A stretch of 64,000 bases of DNA from Selaginella tamariscina (GCA_003024785.1 PUQB01000279.1:257827-321826), one strand, 5' to 3'. Shown: positions 1 through 11,599, numbered from the stretch's first letter. The notes: generated by a model not told the origin, from the letters alone. Made by a program: numbers and translations.

Positions 1-418
1 GCTTCAAAGGCAGCCGAAACCTTCAAAGTCTTCCATCAATGGGTCGTCACGCTCCAGCAAGGGGCAACCCAAGCCCGTGGAGATCCACTTAGTAAGGATG
101 CCAAAGGCCAACCTTTGTGCATCAGTCGAGTAGCGGCGTGGTTGCATGCGGATCAAGAGCCGGATCTGATTCAGGAAACCTTGAAATCGCGATTGCCACT
201 GAACTTTTCTGGCATGCTGATCTTCGGCTCCAAGAAAAGTTCGATGAAGAGGAACCACCGATGCTTGAGAGAGAGCTTGCGCAGCAGCCTTGGAGGATGC
301 ATCAGCAGCTGCATGCGCCGTGTTGGTGGAACCTTGCAGATCGTGACCACTTGGCGCAAAGTGGCCAGCTCATGAAGCAACATTTGGTGCTCGCGTTGAA
401 AGTGCTCAAATCGGCCAT
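1..418 (-). pseudogene. gag fragment of element A
   Basis: The start codon is at 418 on the minus strand and the reading begins MADL, matching the MADF start of the element C gag at 36819. The frame shifts within the first 150 bases, so it is either a broken copy or carries sequence errors. The rest of gag and all of pol lie outside the window. Identification rests only on similarity to the second copy in this window. Confidence 0.7.
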
Positions 419-516
419 GATCTATGAAAGAAAACAAAAGAGGAAAACGAAGGAGAAAAACCAAGGAAAAAAAAGTAACTGGAATCGGAGAGCTATGAAA
501 GGAGTTACTATTAAAT

Positions 517-1060
517 TGTCAAGCCACGATCAAGGAACAAGGAAGAGAGCAGGATTCCGAGAACAAGAAAGCTTGACTCAGGAGCGACAGGAACTAGGAA
601 CTCAGGAGTCAGGATAGGACAAGGAGCAGGATAGGACTAGGAACTTAGGAGCAGGGTGCAGGAGCCAGGAACTCAAGAGTCAGGAGTAAGACAACATCCA
701 GGAGCAAGATAGGACAGGATAGGATCCAGGAGCGAGACAAGGGAGAATAGGAAGCAAGGAGCAAGACAAGAATAAGACAAGACAAGATTAATCGTAGAAA
801 GACTTGTGTTGATAGTAACTAATTGTACATAATTAGGTCGAAGCTTTTATGTTCACAACTCCAAGAACTAATCTAGGCATGAGTGCTAAAAGTGGTTGTA
901 TGCATCTAAAAGTGGTTATATGCATGTAGAGGCTAAAATAAGTCCACATGTCCCTTATCCTCTAGGCATATCCTAGCATATCCTGTAGGAATATCCTATA
1001 GGTATATCCTGTAAGCATATCCTGTATCCCGTATTCTGTATCCTGTATCGGGTCGTGACA
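517..1060 (-). repeat. 5' LTR of element A
   Basis: About 544 bp, beginning TGTCACGACC at 1060 and ending TTGACA at 517 when read on the minus strand, which are normal TG...CA LTR ends. Inside, positions 809-820 carry the complement of AGTTACTATCAA. This is nearly complementary to the leader just inside the LTR (503-514, one mismatch), the same arrangement seen in element C. Confidence 0.85.
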
Positions 1061-2605
1061 ACTCCCGCCTTTGAAAATGTCAACATCCTTGTTGATGTCT
1101 AACTCCAAGACTAGATAATGTTAGAAAAAAATTAACCAAAATTAACATATCACTCTATGTGGAGTTAGCCAAAAGTTCACATAAGTTTTATTACTCCCCT
1201 TGCTTTATGCGAAACCAAGTACTTTAGAACCCTTGTTTATTGAGTTGTAAACCTAGCTGCTGGAGGCACCACCTGCGACATGAAGTCACTTGGAGACCTT
1301 TTGCACATCTGCAAAGTCTGTCACCCATTAATTTATTTACTGGTTAATTTATTTACTTAACTAGAATTTATATTGGAGGCCTCTAGTTAGTGTTGCTACC
1401 GGCCCCCCCTGGTTAACAAAAAATAAAGGCTTGCTTTATTCCTTATTATCAAAATGCTGTTGATGACCCTGTCATCTTAGCACACAACAAGACTTTGACG
1501 TCCATCTTAAGTGCTTAACCAAACACCTTCTTGTTTCTTTGATTTCCTAATGGTTTCACATTTCCATATGTTACAATATTATAACTTCACATTTTTGCAT
1601 CCCTTAGTGTTTCTCATTACCCTTTACATAAGGGTCTACTACTATACCTATCCCCATTAGTATATAATTACGTCAAACTAGGTATGAGACTTTATTGGAA
1701 TCAAGCTTTTTTCCGATACTAGAGTACTATTCCCAAAACCCTATTCTTTGTAAACATGTCAATATGGCCAGAGGCGATCACAGAGGCGCATAGCTATACA
1801 CATGTATACAACAAGGTCATGCCAACTTGCCAAATGCCATTCACTTGGTGTGTCATTAACATATTTATTCTCAATAGGAATCAAATTTAGTTAAATTTAC
1901 AACCAAGTGTGATAGCTTTACCATTCGTCTTTCGCAACCTAGCTTGTACTTCATAACACCGACTAGTTCAGGGACCAAATAAGCTAACATACCTTTCTTA
2001 CAAATTAATGTGGAAACTAGGAAATTCAACTCACCTCTAGTGCCTCAATCGATGACCTTTAGATAACACGTCTCTTAATTGTTATTCTTATTGTACTCAT
2101 TCCCCAAAGAGCACATTATACTAGATGCTGTTCAATACTTTCTAACTCTTTATTTCACTAAGTTTAAAAATACCAAATTTTAAAACTTAATTTCCACGAT
2201 AAGAGTTTCAATGAACTCGTAATACTTCATGCTGCTGTAACATTATATCTATTTCAACTCTCAAACTAATTAAATAAATGTTCCTAAACACTATACCGAA
2301 GTATAGCATTTCCACTAATTCAAGCAATTAGTGTTTTTTGATAAGCAAGTTCAACCTAATTCTTAATCCATAAATAGTTGCAATTTTGATATTGATACAT
2401 TTGAATTGATAACGATTGCTTTAACGTTAGTTCCTATTAGTTGTTACATTAGCGAATATGATTTTTCAAATGTATCAATTTATCGAAATGCAAGAAATGT
2501 AATATGGACTTTGGATTTAGTTGATATGAACCAAAACATTAGCTTTAAGACGGAAATATAATGTTACAACAGTATTCCGAGGAACTTGTTCAGAAATTAA
2601 GAGGA
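1061..2605. other. AT-rich noncoding stretch with small hairpins
   Basis: No coding region is supported. The sequence is AT-rich and holds many short imperfect inverted repeats, for example CACTAATT/AATTAGTG near 2313-2333, CTATAC/GTATAG near 2291-2306, and a pair around 2393-2406 and 2464-2477 (TTGATACATTTGAA and its complement). The texture resembles 17441-19385, so it could be an outward extension of the inverted repeat at 2606-2890, but I could not align the two. Confidence 0.4.
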
Positions 2606-2890
2606 ATCATGAACTAGTGTCTAGTTCATCTAACTGATTTTAGTAAGATATTATTTTCCACATTAATGTTATCATGACACCAAAATGCACGTTGTAACTA
2701 AGTGGGCATGATACGTGAAAATGGGAATATAAAATAAATTACTAATTAATACTTAAGTTTTAATTTTTTAATTAAATATGTAATTAAGCCTTAAATATTA
2801 ATTAATTAATTAATTAATCCTTCAATAACCTTACTTAGTAAGGAATATTCCTAAAATATCTTTAGAATATTCATATTATTCTAAAAATAG
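2606..2890. repeat. Left inverted-repeat arm of the large DNA element
   Basis: This block matches 17215-17440 in inverted orientation with conserved order and spacing. Shared pieces are GAACTAG (2611; complement 17423-17429), AGTAAGATAT (2642-2651; complement 17383-17392), GTTGTAACTAA (2691-2701; complement 17335-17345), TGGGCATG (complement 17325-17332) and an AAGGAATATTC/TTTAGAATAT section further in. The distance between the second and third pieces is 49 versus 47 bases. The arms are clearly diverged. No target duplication was identified, so the true outer ends are uncertain. Confidence 0.65.
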
Positions 2891-3202
2891 TTTACAATAA
2901 TGAAGAAATACTATCAAACATAATTACAAATGAAATCATTTCTTATCAACATGTTAATTTTTTATAAATACTTTCTTTCTATCATACAAAGAAATCTTTT
3001 CATTTTGTCTAAATCATCACTCTCCGGATTTTTTTTTGGTCAATATCTTGATGTTGTTGCCACCACTTAACACTCTCACGAATGCAATGGGAGTTGCCAT
3101 CTTGTTAATTAAGAGTGATAGAGAAGTCTGTATAAAGGCTCATCTAAAAACTGACGTTCCTTAAGAATAATATTATAAAGCGCCCGGTTGCTATCCTTCA
3201 TT

Positions 3203-4026
3203 TTATAAATTCAATATCACGAGAAAAAAAAGCTTCAGAAATGTATGATACGGTGGATACTGCTCACAAAAATTTTCGAGATTCTTCTCTCTGAGGCACG
3301 TATCCAAGTAGTTCACTAGCTCATCCATGATATCGGTATCAGAATATGGATCGAAAGTGATTGGATGAATACAAGCAATGTTTTGGTTGAGCATAGCCTT
3401 CTGAGGAGAGTCGTCTACTACTAAGATATGTGCATTCTTCGTTATCCTTAAGCGCTGATCTCCCCATGAGTCCCAATTATTCTTTCATTCTTGAAGAAGT
3501 ATGGCTTGCTTTCCTTTCTTATATTGTGAATTCGAGAGGTTTATGACACATTCGCTGGTCAAAAATCCAATCTTTACGAATCACCTCTTCTGCAACACTA
3601 CAATGTTTCTTAAGTAAACTCAACAGCGGTGTTAAGTTATGAATCTGCATACATGACCAAATCCCACAAGCGCACCCATCTCCTTAAGCTTTTGAAAGAG
3701 ACGATCCAACCCTGGACGAAAAATAATATCATATCGAAATTTACCATGACAAGGAATGAAATCTCCTTGTTTGATTTCTGTTTTTCTATCCTGGGGCCTT
3801 TGTCGATGAAGCAGAACACCATTGACATCCAACAACACAATATGGCCATGAGTAACATGAGATGCGTTGCCTCTTGAATACTTTGCAAATCACTTGTTTG
3901 CTCCCTTTCAAGTTTATCCGTTGCCACTATTTCGTTGCCTATCCCTTCATCATTTAATTGTACATCATCCTTACAAGATTCAGATATTGCATGTGCTGAA
4001 GAAATTGATTTCGGAACTGAAGCCAA
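3203..4026 (-). CDS. FCP1/NIF-like HAD phosphatase, frameshifted
   Basis: This reads as a HAD-superfamily phosphatase of the FCP1/NLI-interacting-factor type. Motif I is LLDVNGVLL (about 3838-3810); the usual second Asp is Asn, as is common in plant members. Next come an RPGL segment and a VGLWT-like segment around 3660-3640, KPYFFK near 3510, WDSWGDQRL near 3465, motif IV ILVVDDSPQKAMLN (about 3430-3390), and a tail containing IHPITFDPYS and LENFCEQYPP. The family dephosphorylates Ser/Thr or acts as a regulator. Frames change at least twice, so the copy is broken or carries sequencing indels. The true start is unclear and may lie upstream of 4026. It sits between the left inverted arm and the methyltransferase-like gene on the same strand, so it may be cargo captured from a host gene. 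Confidence 0.7.
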
Positions 4027-4397
4027 TAAAAATGATGATGCAAAAACTGAAGTGGCCCCATGGTAACGATGTTTTGAGCTGCATTATTATCCATTTCCTG
4101 CATGAACTCTGTCATTCTGACATGTGGCACAAGAAATTGTCGCCAAACCCTCTCTTACCTCATGGCAATGCTGAAAATCCATGTTCTCAATTATTTCATT
4201 ACATTTGCAAAATGATAATTAACTGACCTTAAAATTATCAAGGTATATTATTTACCTTGTTAATGTGTGACCCATGTTTGAACTAAAAGCTTCATTAATC
4301 CTTGAGAATTTATTTTCTGTACAAATATAAAAGAAATATACAAAAATGCCTTATGTTACACTCATTTACAACTATTCATCACTCTATCAATTCATTA

Positions 4398-7300
4398 TCA
4401 ATACTTTTTGCTATTACCTTCTGAATGAGGCGAAGAAGGTCTAAGCCGCTTGTGAGATGGTTCAAGATCTTCTGCATCTTCTATTGATGTTTCCATGGGT
4501 CCTGGAGTGTGCGAATGTTCTGTACTCCTCGAGATAACTTCCGGTCTAATATCTGATTGATGTTCGTTCTCAGACTCCGAGATTGAACCAGATTCACCTT
4601 CAGAGCTATCGCACTTATCTGGAGGGAACTTTCTCAAATACGCCTTTATGGATTCGTTGGGGTACTCAGTTGAGACCCAATCTATCCACTTGTTCAGGTC
4701 CTCAACCATGGTCTTATCCTTCTCAACGGCAAACACACATGTATGCCGAAGGTAAACTCCTTCAAGACGGACCCCCTAGTGCAGTAGTCAAAAACCCACG
4801 CATCACTGTGAGGACCCCTGATCAAGTTGACGATGCTCCGTGCCGCTTGACTTGTAATGTTTGGATAACGTACATTGCCGAATACGTCACTCATACCTAT
4901 CGGTGTATCGGATGGAGGTTCAGGGCCGTTGGAGTGCAAACAGATGCCTGGCCAGTCATTTGGAAGCTTGAAATTGTTTGGCGCATTCCTAACAACCAAG
5001 TGAACAACAGTATCAATGCACTTGGGATTAGCATCGTTCATATAAAATCCTGTCCAACGATGTCTATTCTTCTTGGCGAAGGCGAAGGCAAAAGTATCGG
5101 TGACATGAGCAAGAATCAAGAAATAAATACCTGAAAAAGTAGGTATCAGTGAAGAGCGCAAGCATGAATTCAATAATAAATACCTTCTATGTATATGCTT
5201 GCACGGCTAAGTTTCTCCACCAGATCCTCTAGTGCCCTATCTGTCGAAAGATTTTTTGACACCCGCCGATCCATCACGAACAATTGAAACGGTTTCCTAC
5301 AAGCAGTGATGTTACCCCATAAAGTCTCCGAATCTAACAACAAACATCTGTAGGGCTTGTCGTGATTCGTAGCATCCTCCTTTATAAGGTTCAATTCGGT
5401 TCTCCGCTGCTGAAGGACTGCCATAAGAGAAGGCGTCATCCCAATGTTCTCCTTTTTGGCGTTGGCGTGCAATAGATTCTTGCCTAGATCTTCCGATTGG
5501 TTCACCCATTCGACAAGCATATCATCGTTCGTCACATGCAAATATTTGCTAACCTCTTCATATGTTGAAGTCGAGGTCCAACCCAGTTTGTGGCAGTGTA
5601 TTCCCAACCACTCCTTGAAATGCCTGACCGTCTTCAACTCCATTGCCTTGAGATGAAAAGGAGAGGTTGGGCTGCTGTTATTAATTTGTAGTTTGCCATC
5701 GATCACCAAATCAGCCAAGACTTCCATCTCCTCCATCGTTGTTCCATTTAAAGGCTTCAACCATGTGAGCTTGAAATCGTTGTCTACATCCTTTGTAGAT
5801 TGAACAGACTTAGCCTTCGGCGTCTTACTGGGTTTCTTTGCAGACTTTTCTGAGGGCTCCCCTTCACTTGTCTGCTTCTTCTTCAGTGTTCCTTTTGAAA
5901 AGGATTCCATAATCCCCAACCATTTGGCAAAGATCCTATCTTCGGGGCAAGAAATCAACATCATCAGAAATGATGTTTCCTTCCCGCCCACCTGGGCAAA
6001 ATCAACTGCTGCAATTTCTTCAACTCTCTGAGGAAAAAGACAGATTAATATACCGGCGAGATAAAGCCCAAACAATTTGCTTACCCGGTATTCCGCAGAT
6101 TGTGTATTCCCTGCGGTAGCTCTTTGTGGTCGCTGAAGAGATTCCCACACGGCTCGCGTGTGTTTAAACTTCTCCCATATTTTGCTGTTGTAGTGGTTGG
6201 TGTCGGCAGCGTCCCATTCCGCCGATAACTTATGGTACTGCTCGATTGTGAGATTCGGCTTAGCTAAAAACGCCGATCTTTTTGTCAGCTTCTCACGGGT
6301 ATGCTCGGAAAGTTTTGTTGCCATCGTTCCTTTGTTGTGTTCCGAGAAGTCGTTGGGCTGCCGTTATTGTGTGCTGGCCACTAATGATGTAGTACTTGAT
6401 AGATCTTTTATTCTCCGTCTGAATCTTCATGAGTTGTTCTGGTGTTGTGATCCAGACTTTGTCAGCACCCTTCCTTCTTTCATAGTATGGACACAAAACA
6501 GCATTATGTGGAACGGTATAAGAATTGTCGTCCTTCATCTTCTCCATGAGCTCAGCTACACGTTCCTGGTTGAGTGGCCTGTAATTGAAGTTTGGGTTGA
6601 CGCTGCAATATTTAACCCTACAAGGATAAATCTTATCATCCAACATCATTTCCTTGTGACTTATTGCAGCATGAGATGCCACAGGTGCAGCTGACAAAAC
6701 GATTGATGATTTTCTTTTGCGATCCGAATCAACATGTGTGATCCCCGACTGCAGCTGTTCTAGTGTTCTCGGCACACTCTCCAGCTCCCGAAGCTTCCTA
6801 AGCAAATTGAACGTGATCTGTAGAGAACCTGAGACCGAGCCACCTTCTCAATCTCCCTTATGATGTCGCTGTGTTCTTCTTCAATGTGAAGAGGGAAGAT
6901 TGCTCCACTTGCTGATTTTCTGTATTGTGAAGCAATATCTCCTGACAATACACCTACTCGATGAGTCTGAAGATCTTCGAAGTAGACATCCAGATGGATC
7001 CCCTCCATAGATGGGCTTTCGTTGAGTTGAAGAAGAACTCCAAGGTCAACATCATTAGTGAACACGTGAACGTCATTATCCACAAGTCGACAAAACCACC
7101 CGAGATTAATGTTGTAACTGACGACCTCTGGATCCGAGAACGTGACATTGGATGGAACAAGGCATATCTGTCGAGCATCGTCCAATCTGGGTTCGCAGCC
7201 TGCTTTCGGGTGCTTGACTAGCGAATCTACTTTCCATTGTTTTGCTTGTCCATGAGATGTGACAGAGGTTAATTTGACAGCAACCATGGTTGCTCCAATG

Positions 7301-7520
7301 CGCTTCCCATTTATCTTAAAATATGGCCAAGTTGATTCCAGAATCCCCCTGCCCATCTCTTCTCCTGCTCTTGTCTTTAATGTCACTCAATTCCACATCT
7401 GAATACAAAAATGATTAGTTCAAGTATCCGAGTATAACAGATTTTATTTTAATTCTTACCCAGAATTTGACGACGACTCCATACTAATGACTCGATCTCC
7501 TTGTTTGATCAAATCGTCCT
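4398..7520 (-). CDS. ParB-like / N4-N6 DNA methyltransferase-like fusion protein
   Basis: A long minus-strand gene read through several frames. A short first exon (about 7520-7459) is followed by a 60-bp-class intron and a module containing GRGILEST (7386-6830). Next is a ParB/Srx-like domain (about 6640-6350): RPLNQERVAELMEKM corresponds to the ParB N-terminal helix and IISGQHTITAAQRL to the GERRxRAA box. A Lys-rich linker follows (5900-5800). A beta-class methyltransferase-like order comes next: FQLFVMD (about 5285; the expected DPPY reads DRRV), a 53-bp intron (5131-5183), then VFDYCTRGSVLK (about 4815) resembling the FxGxG AdoMet motif and FAVEKDK resembling the acidic motif II. The tail is acidic with HKRLR as possible nuclear signal. 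Frameshifts lie near 7385, 6830, 6310 and 4745. Known: bacterial and phage proteins combine ParB and methylase domains. Inferred: DNA binding and possibly modification of element DNA; activity is doubtful if DRRV is real. Confidence 0.6.
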
Positions 7521-7623
7521 TCTGCAAAATAATACACTATAAATAAAATTATATAAAAACGCACACACACTTGTATAAACCCGAATATACAAAAATAATA
7601 CACAGAGAGAAGTAGACGTAATT

Positions 7624-7710
7624 AACTGTCCGAAGCTCACATTTGTGTTAGTGCAAAAGAAAGATAACATTTCGTTTTAGAACCACCACAAATGTGAGCT
7701 CTGGACAGTT
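7624..7710. promoter_or_regulatory. 24-bp stem hairpin upstream of the ParB-methyltransferase gene
   Basis: The arms 7624-7647 and 7687-7710 pair at 22 of 24 positions around a 39-base loop. The shared core is GCTCACATTTGTG. It lies just upstream of the first exon of the ParB-methyltransferase-like gene, between that gene and palindrome array 1. It could be a binding site, a small inverted-repeat element, or a hairpin RNA source. The sequence alone does not decide. Confidence 0.55.
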
Positions 7711-7819
7711 TTACATAGATTCCTAGCTTTTACTCGAAATATTGATAAGATGATAAAAGTAAATAAAATGAGATATGCAACTTATATATACTAATACACA
7801 TATATATTCACATGGAAAT

Positions 7820-9660
7820 TAATCTCGCCACCCCTTCAATGCCTCCTGAAAGAGTGGGCGGGATTAATCTCGCCACCTTTCTGGAGGCCTTGAACGGGAG
7901 TGCGGAATTAATCTTGCCACCCTTCTCGGTCTCAGAGAGAACTGGGCAGGATTTATTTCTCACACCCCTTCAGTGACTCCAGAAAGGAGGCGGGATTAAT
8001 CTCGCCCACCATGTAAGGGATGGTTAAATGAATCTCGCCACCCTTCCCAGTCCCCTCCATTGGTATGTTGTAAACCTTCTACGTCTTAGACAGAAACGTT
8101 TGGGATTGGTCCAACTCACCAATGGAGAAAAAGGGAAGGGTGGCGATTCATTCCCAACAGGCATTGAAGACTCGGCGGGATTAATCCCGCCGCCCAGGGC
8201 CTTCACTCGATCCCTATGCGGCGGGATTAATCCCGCCGGACGCCAATTCCCTGCGCGATTTATTTCTCACACCCTTCAGTGACTCCAGAAAGGAGGCGGG
8301 ATTAATCTCGCCCACCATGTAAGTGATGGTTAAATGAATTTCCCCACTCTTCCCAATTCTCTCCATTGGTATGTTGAAAACCTTCTACGTCTCAGACAGA
8401 AACGTTTGAGATTGGTCCGACTCACCAATGGAGAAAACAAAGGAAGGGTGGCGGGATTCATTCCTCCAACAGGCATTGAAGACTCGGCGGGATTAATCCG
8501 CCGCCCAGGGCCTTCACTCGGTCCCTATGCGGCGGGATTAATCCCGCCAGACGCCAATTCCCTGCGCGGAATCGGGCGGGATTTCCCGCCGCCATTGGCC
8601 TGCCTGAAGGGCCTGGCGGCGGGATTAATCCCGCCCGATTCCGAGCAGGGCAATTGGCGTCCGGCGGATTAATCCCGCCGCATAGGGACCGAGTGAAGGC
8701 CTGGGCGGGATTAATCCCGCCGAACGCCAATGCCCTGTGCGAAATCTTGCGGGATTACCCGCCGCCTAGGCCCTTCAGGCAGGCCAATGGCGGCGGGATA
8801 AATCCGCCCGATTCCGCGCAGGGCATGCGTACGCGGCGGGATTAATCCCGCCCACCATGTAAGGGATGGTGAAATTAATCCCACCACCCTTCTCAGTTCC
8901 CTCCATTGGTATTTTGTAAACCTTCTCCGTCTCAGACAGAGTTAGTCGGGATTGATTCAACATACCAATGGGGTAATGAAGGTTCGGAGATTAATCTCGC
9001 CACCGGGTAATGAAGGTTCGGAGGCTAATCCCGCCGCCCTCTCGTAAATCATGCGCTCACACATATATATTGGCTGCGGCATTTTTGAACAGGGATGGGT
9101 GGGGGCGGGATTAATCCCGCCGCTTATATCCTGCGGAAGTGCCTGAGCGGCGGGATTAATCCCGCCGCCCTCCGCGAAGGGCATGAGCGTGGGGACGGAT
9201 TAATCCCGCCGTTCATGTCCTGCGTGAATTCCCTGGGCGGCGGGATTAATCCCGCCGCTCTACGACAAACCGAAGAGCGGCGGGATTAATCCCGCCGCCC
9301 ATCCCCTGTAAATGCCCTGCGCGGAATCCGGCGGGATTAATCCCGCCCATTAGAACCTTCACACAGGCCATTGCCGGCGAGATAAATCCCGCCGCATTCC
9401 GCGCAGGGCATGGGTGAGCGGCGGGATTAATCCGCCGAGGCCCCTCACGCAGGTTATGGGCGGCGGGATGAATCCCGCCGCTCTTCGGTTTGTCGTAGAG
9501 CGGCGGGATTAATCCCGCCGCCCATAACCTGCGTGAGGGGCCTCGGCGGCGGGATTAATCCCGCCGCCATGGCCCCAACCATATAGCGGCGGGATTAATC
9601 CCGCCGTCGAGGCTATAAACCTATAGCGGCGGGATTAATCCCGCCGCTCGAGGGGCTTAG
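7820..9660. repeat. Palindrome array 1 (GGCGGGATTAATCCCGCC)
   Basis: I count 15 perfect copies of the 18-bp palindrome GGCGGGATTAATCCCGCC, at 8174, 8220, 8531, 8618, 8704, 8835, 9104, 9149, 9239, 9279, 9330, 9502, 9548, 9588 and 9628. There are roughly a dozen one- or two-base variants, and degraded forms (GATTAATCTCGCC) dominate 7820-8040 and 8290-8330. Spacers are GC-rich, mostly 22-70 bases, and recur in both orientations. The block contrasts sharply with its AT-rich surroundings. Because the unit is palindromic, it creates mirrored short open frames (GGINPA, AGLIPP) on both strands; these are not genes. Confidence 0.95.
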
Positions 9661-9695
9661 CGAGATAAAAACACACACATATATATGTGTGTGTG

Positions 9696-9726
<31 letters not shown>

Positions 9727-10373
9727 GTATGTATAGGAGTGTACGTGTGTGTGCAAGAGATAGATAAATAAATAAAATTATACAGTACTGGTACACCTAA
9801 TATATGTGTGTACATAAGTATATATATGTGTGTATATGTATATCGTGTGTATGCGTGTGAGCGAAACAAATAAAATCATACAGATAAACAAACACACACA
9901 CACACATATTATACACAGGAGTGTGCGTGTGTGTGCGAAAGATAAAACTAATAAATAAATAAAATTATACAGATAAACACACACATATATATGTGTGTAT
10001 ATAGATATATAATCTATAGAGAAAGAGAGAGAGTCTGTGAATATATAAGCATATATATAAACTAGTGTTGTATGTATGTATATATGTATATAGGTATATA
10101 TATATGTGTATATGTATATTGTGTGTATGCGTGTGTGAGCGAAACAAATAAAATCATACAGATAAACAAACACACACACACACATATACATACACAGGAG
10201 TGTGCGTGTGTGTGCGAGAGATAAAACTAATAAATAAATAAAATTATACAGATAAACACACACATATATATATGTGTGTATATAGATATATAACCCATAT
10301 GAATATATAAGCATATATATAAACTAGTGTTGTATACTATTTGTTAATATGCATTGATTATATATATATATAT

Positions 10374-10409
<36 letters not shown>

Positions 10410-10715
10410 GCAGTGTGCGTGTGTGTGGGAGAGATAGATCAATAAAAAAAATTTACAGATACTGGTACACATAATATATGTATGTATATATGTATATAGG
10501 TATATATATATATGTGTATATGTATATCGTGTGTATGCGTGTGTGAGCGAAACAAATAAAATCATACAGATAAACAAACACACACCCACACACACATATA
10601 CATACACAGGAGTGTGCGTGTGTGTGCGAGAGATAAAACTAATAAATAAATTTATACGCACACTCCTATACATATATACATACATACACACACACACACA
10701 CACAGATCTCACCTG
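9661..10715. repeat. TG/CA and TA microsatellite block with higher-order repeat
   Basis: Long runs of TG, CA and TATG are organised into a larger unit of roughly 270-410 bp seen about three times (near 9829, 10095 and 10505). Each contains GTGTATGCGTGTGAGCGAAA or close variants, then AAAATCATACAGATAAACAA, then AGGAGTGTGCGTGTGTGTGC. Open frames here are low-complexity artefacts. Confidence 0.9.
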
Positions 10716-11312
10716 TGTGCACAGCCGCCGCCGCCGATTTCACAGCCGCCGCCTCTTGAAACCCTAAGAATATACCTAAACCCTAAAGGAATTAAATATA
10801 TATATTAACCCTAATAGAATATTCCTTCTGAGAATATACTTAAACCCTAAAAAGAATAAAATATAGATTCGCCCTAAACGAATATTCTTTCATTATATTA
10901 TTAGCGCGTGCGTGTGCGTGGGTGTATCACATACACCTCAAAAATATAAATCATGCAGGGATTTAACATGTGTGTGTCCATGAGAGTGTTAAAGTTTCAT
11001 GTGTATCAATACATACATACACATTGCATATATTAATACACATAATATACATACACACGTGTATACACACAGACATACACACATATTAGTACATAATATT
11101 AGAGAGACCGAGTACATATTATAGATCATGCATGGTGTATATGTTTGAGAGAAGAGAGACAGTACATATTAACATGGATCATGCATGATGTGTATGTATG
11201 AGAGAAGACAGAAAGTACACATATATACATACAGAGTACACATATATACATGCACACGTGTATACACACAGACATACATACATATTACATGAGTAAATTC
11301 ATTGTGTTACAT

Positions 11313-11343
11313 ATTAGGGTTTAGGGTTTAGGGTTTAGGGTTT
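11313..11343. repeat. Interstitial telomere-like TTTAGGG repeats
   Basis: Four consecutive TTTAGGG units with a partial fifth, the common plant telomere repeat. The run lies between the two palindrome arrays. It may be a repair scar, a microsatellite, or a functional motif of the element. Confidence 0.85.
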
Positions 11344-11599
11344 GCTCCCAACAAGCTTAATATAAATATTACACATGTAAATTCAATGTGTTACATACAG
11401 TCACACAGATTGAGTACATATATCATACATGCGTTGAACATGATGTTTTCAATAAAGAAGCAACCTATTTCTTTAGTTTGGTTTAGGGTTGTGCATGTGT
11501 GTGCATATGTGTTTTTGTAAGTTCTTGTAATGCGTGTGTAAATTTATGATTGTGTTTATATATGTGTGCAAAACAAACATCGAATAATTAAGAAAATAA

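Larger units (their letters stand above)
1..1060 (-). mobile_element. Ty3/gypsy LTR retrotransposon, 5' part (element A)
   Basis: This is the 5' end of a minus-strand LTR retrotransposon cut off by the window edge. In element orientation an LTR (1060 down to 517) is followed by a leader and the start of gag. It is a relative of element C at 36258-43958: the LTR starts with the same TGTCACGACCCGATACAGG, ends with the same TTGACA, and has the same stuttering AGGATATGCC-type subrepeats. The gag start matches that of element C over its first residues. The target duplication cannot be seen because the far end lies outside the window. Confidence 0.85.

Noticed and set aside
8024..9290. Overlapping open frames on both strands with GGINPA and AGLIPP repeats
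   Set aside because: They are direct translations of the palindrome GGCGGGATTAATCCCGCC, which reads the same on both strands; no start context, splice structure or homology.
7820..9660. CRISPR-like array
   Set aside because: The repeat is a perfect palindrome, spacers recur and invert, spacing is irregular in array 1, there are no cas genes, and the DNA is plant nuclear.
9657..10767. Long Tyr/His/Thr-rich open frames
   Set aside because: They are translations of TG/CA/TA microsatellites.
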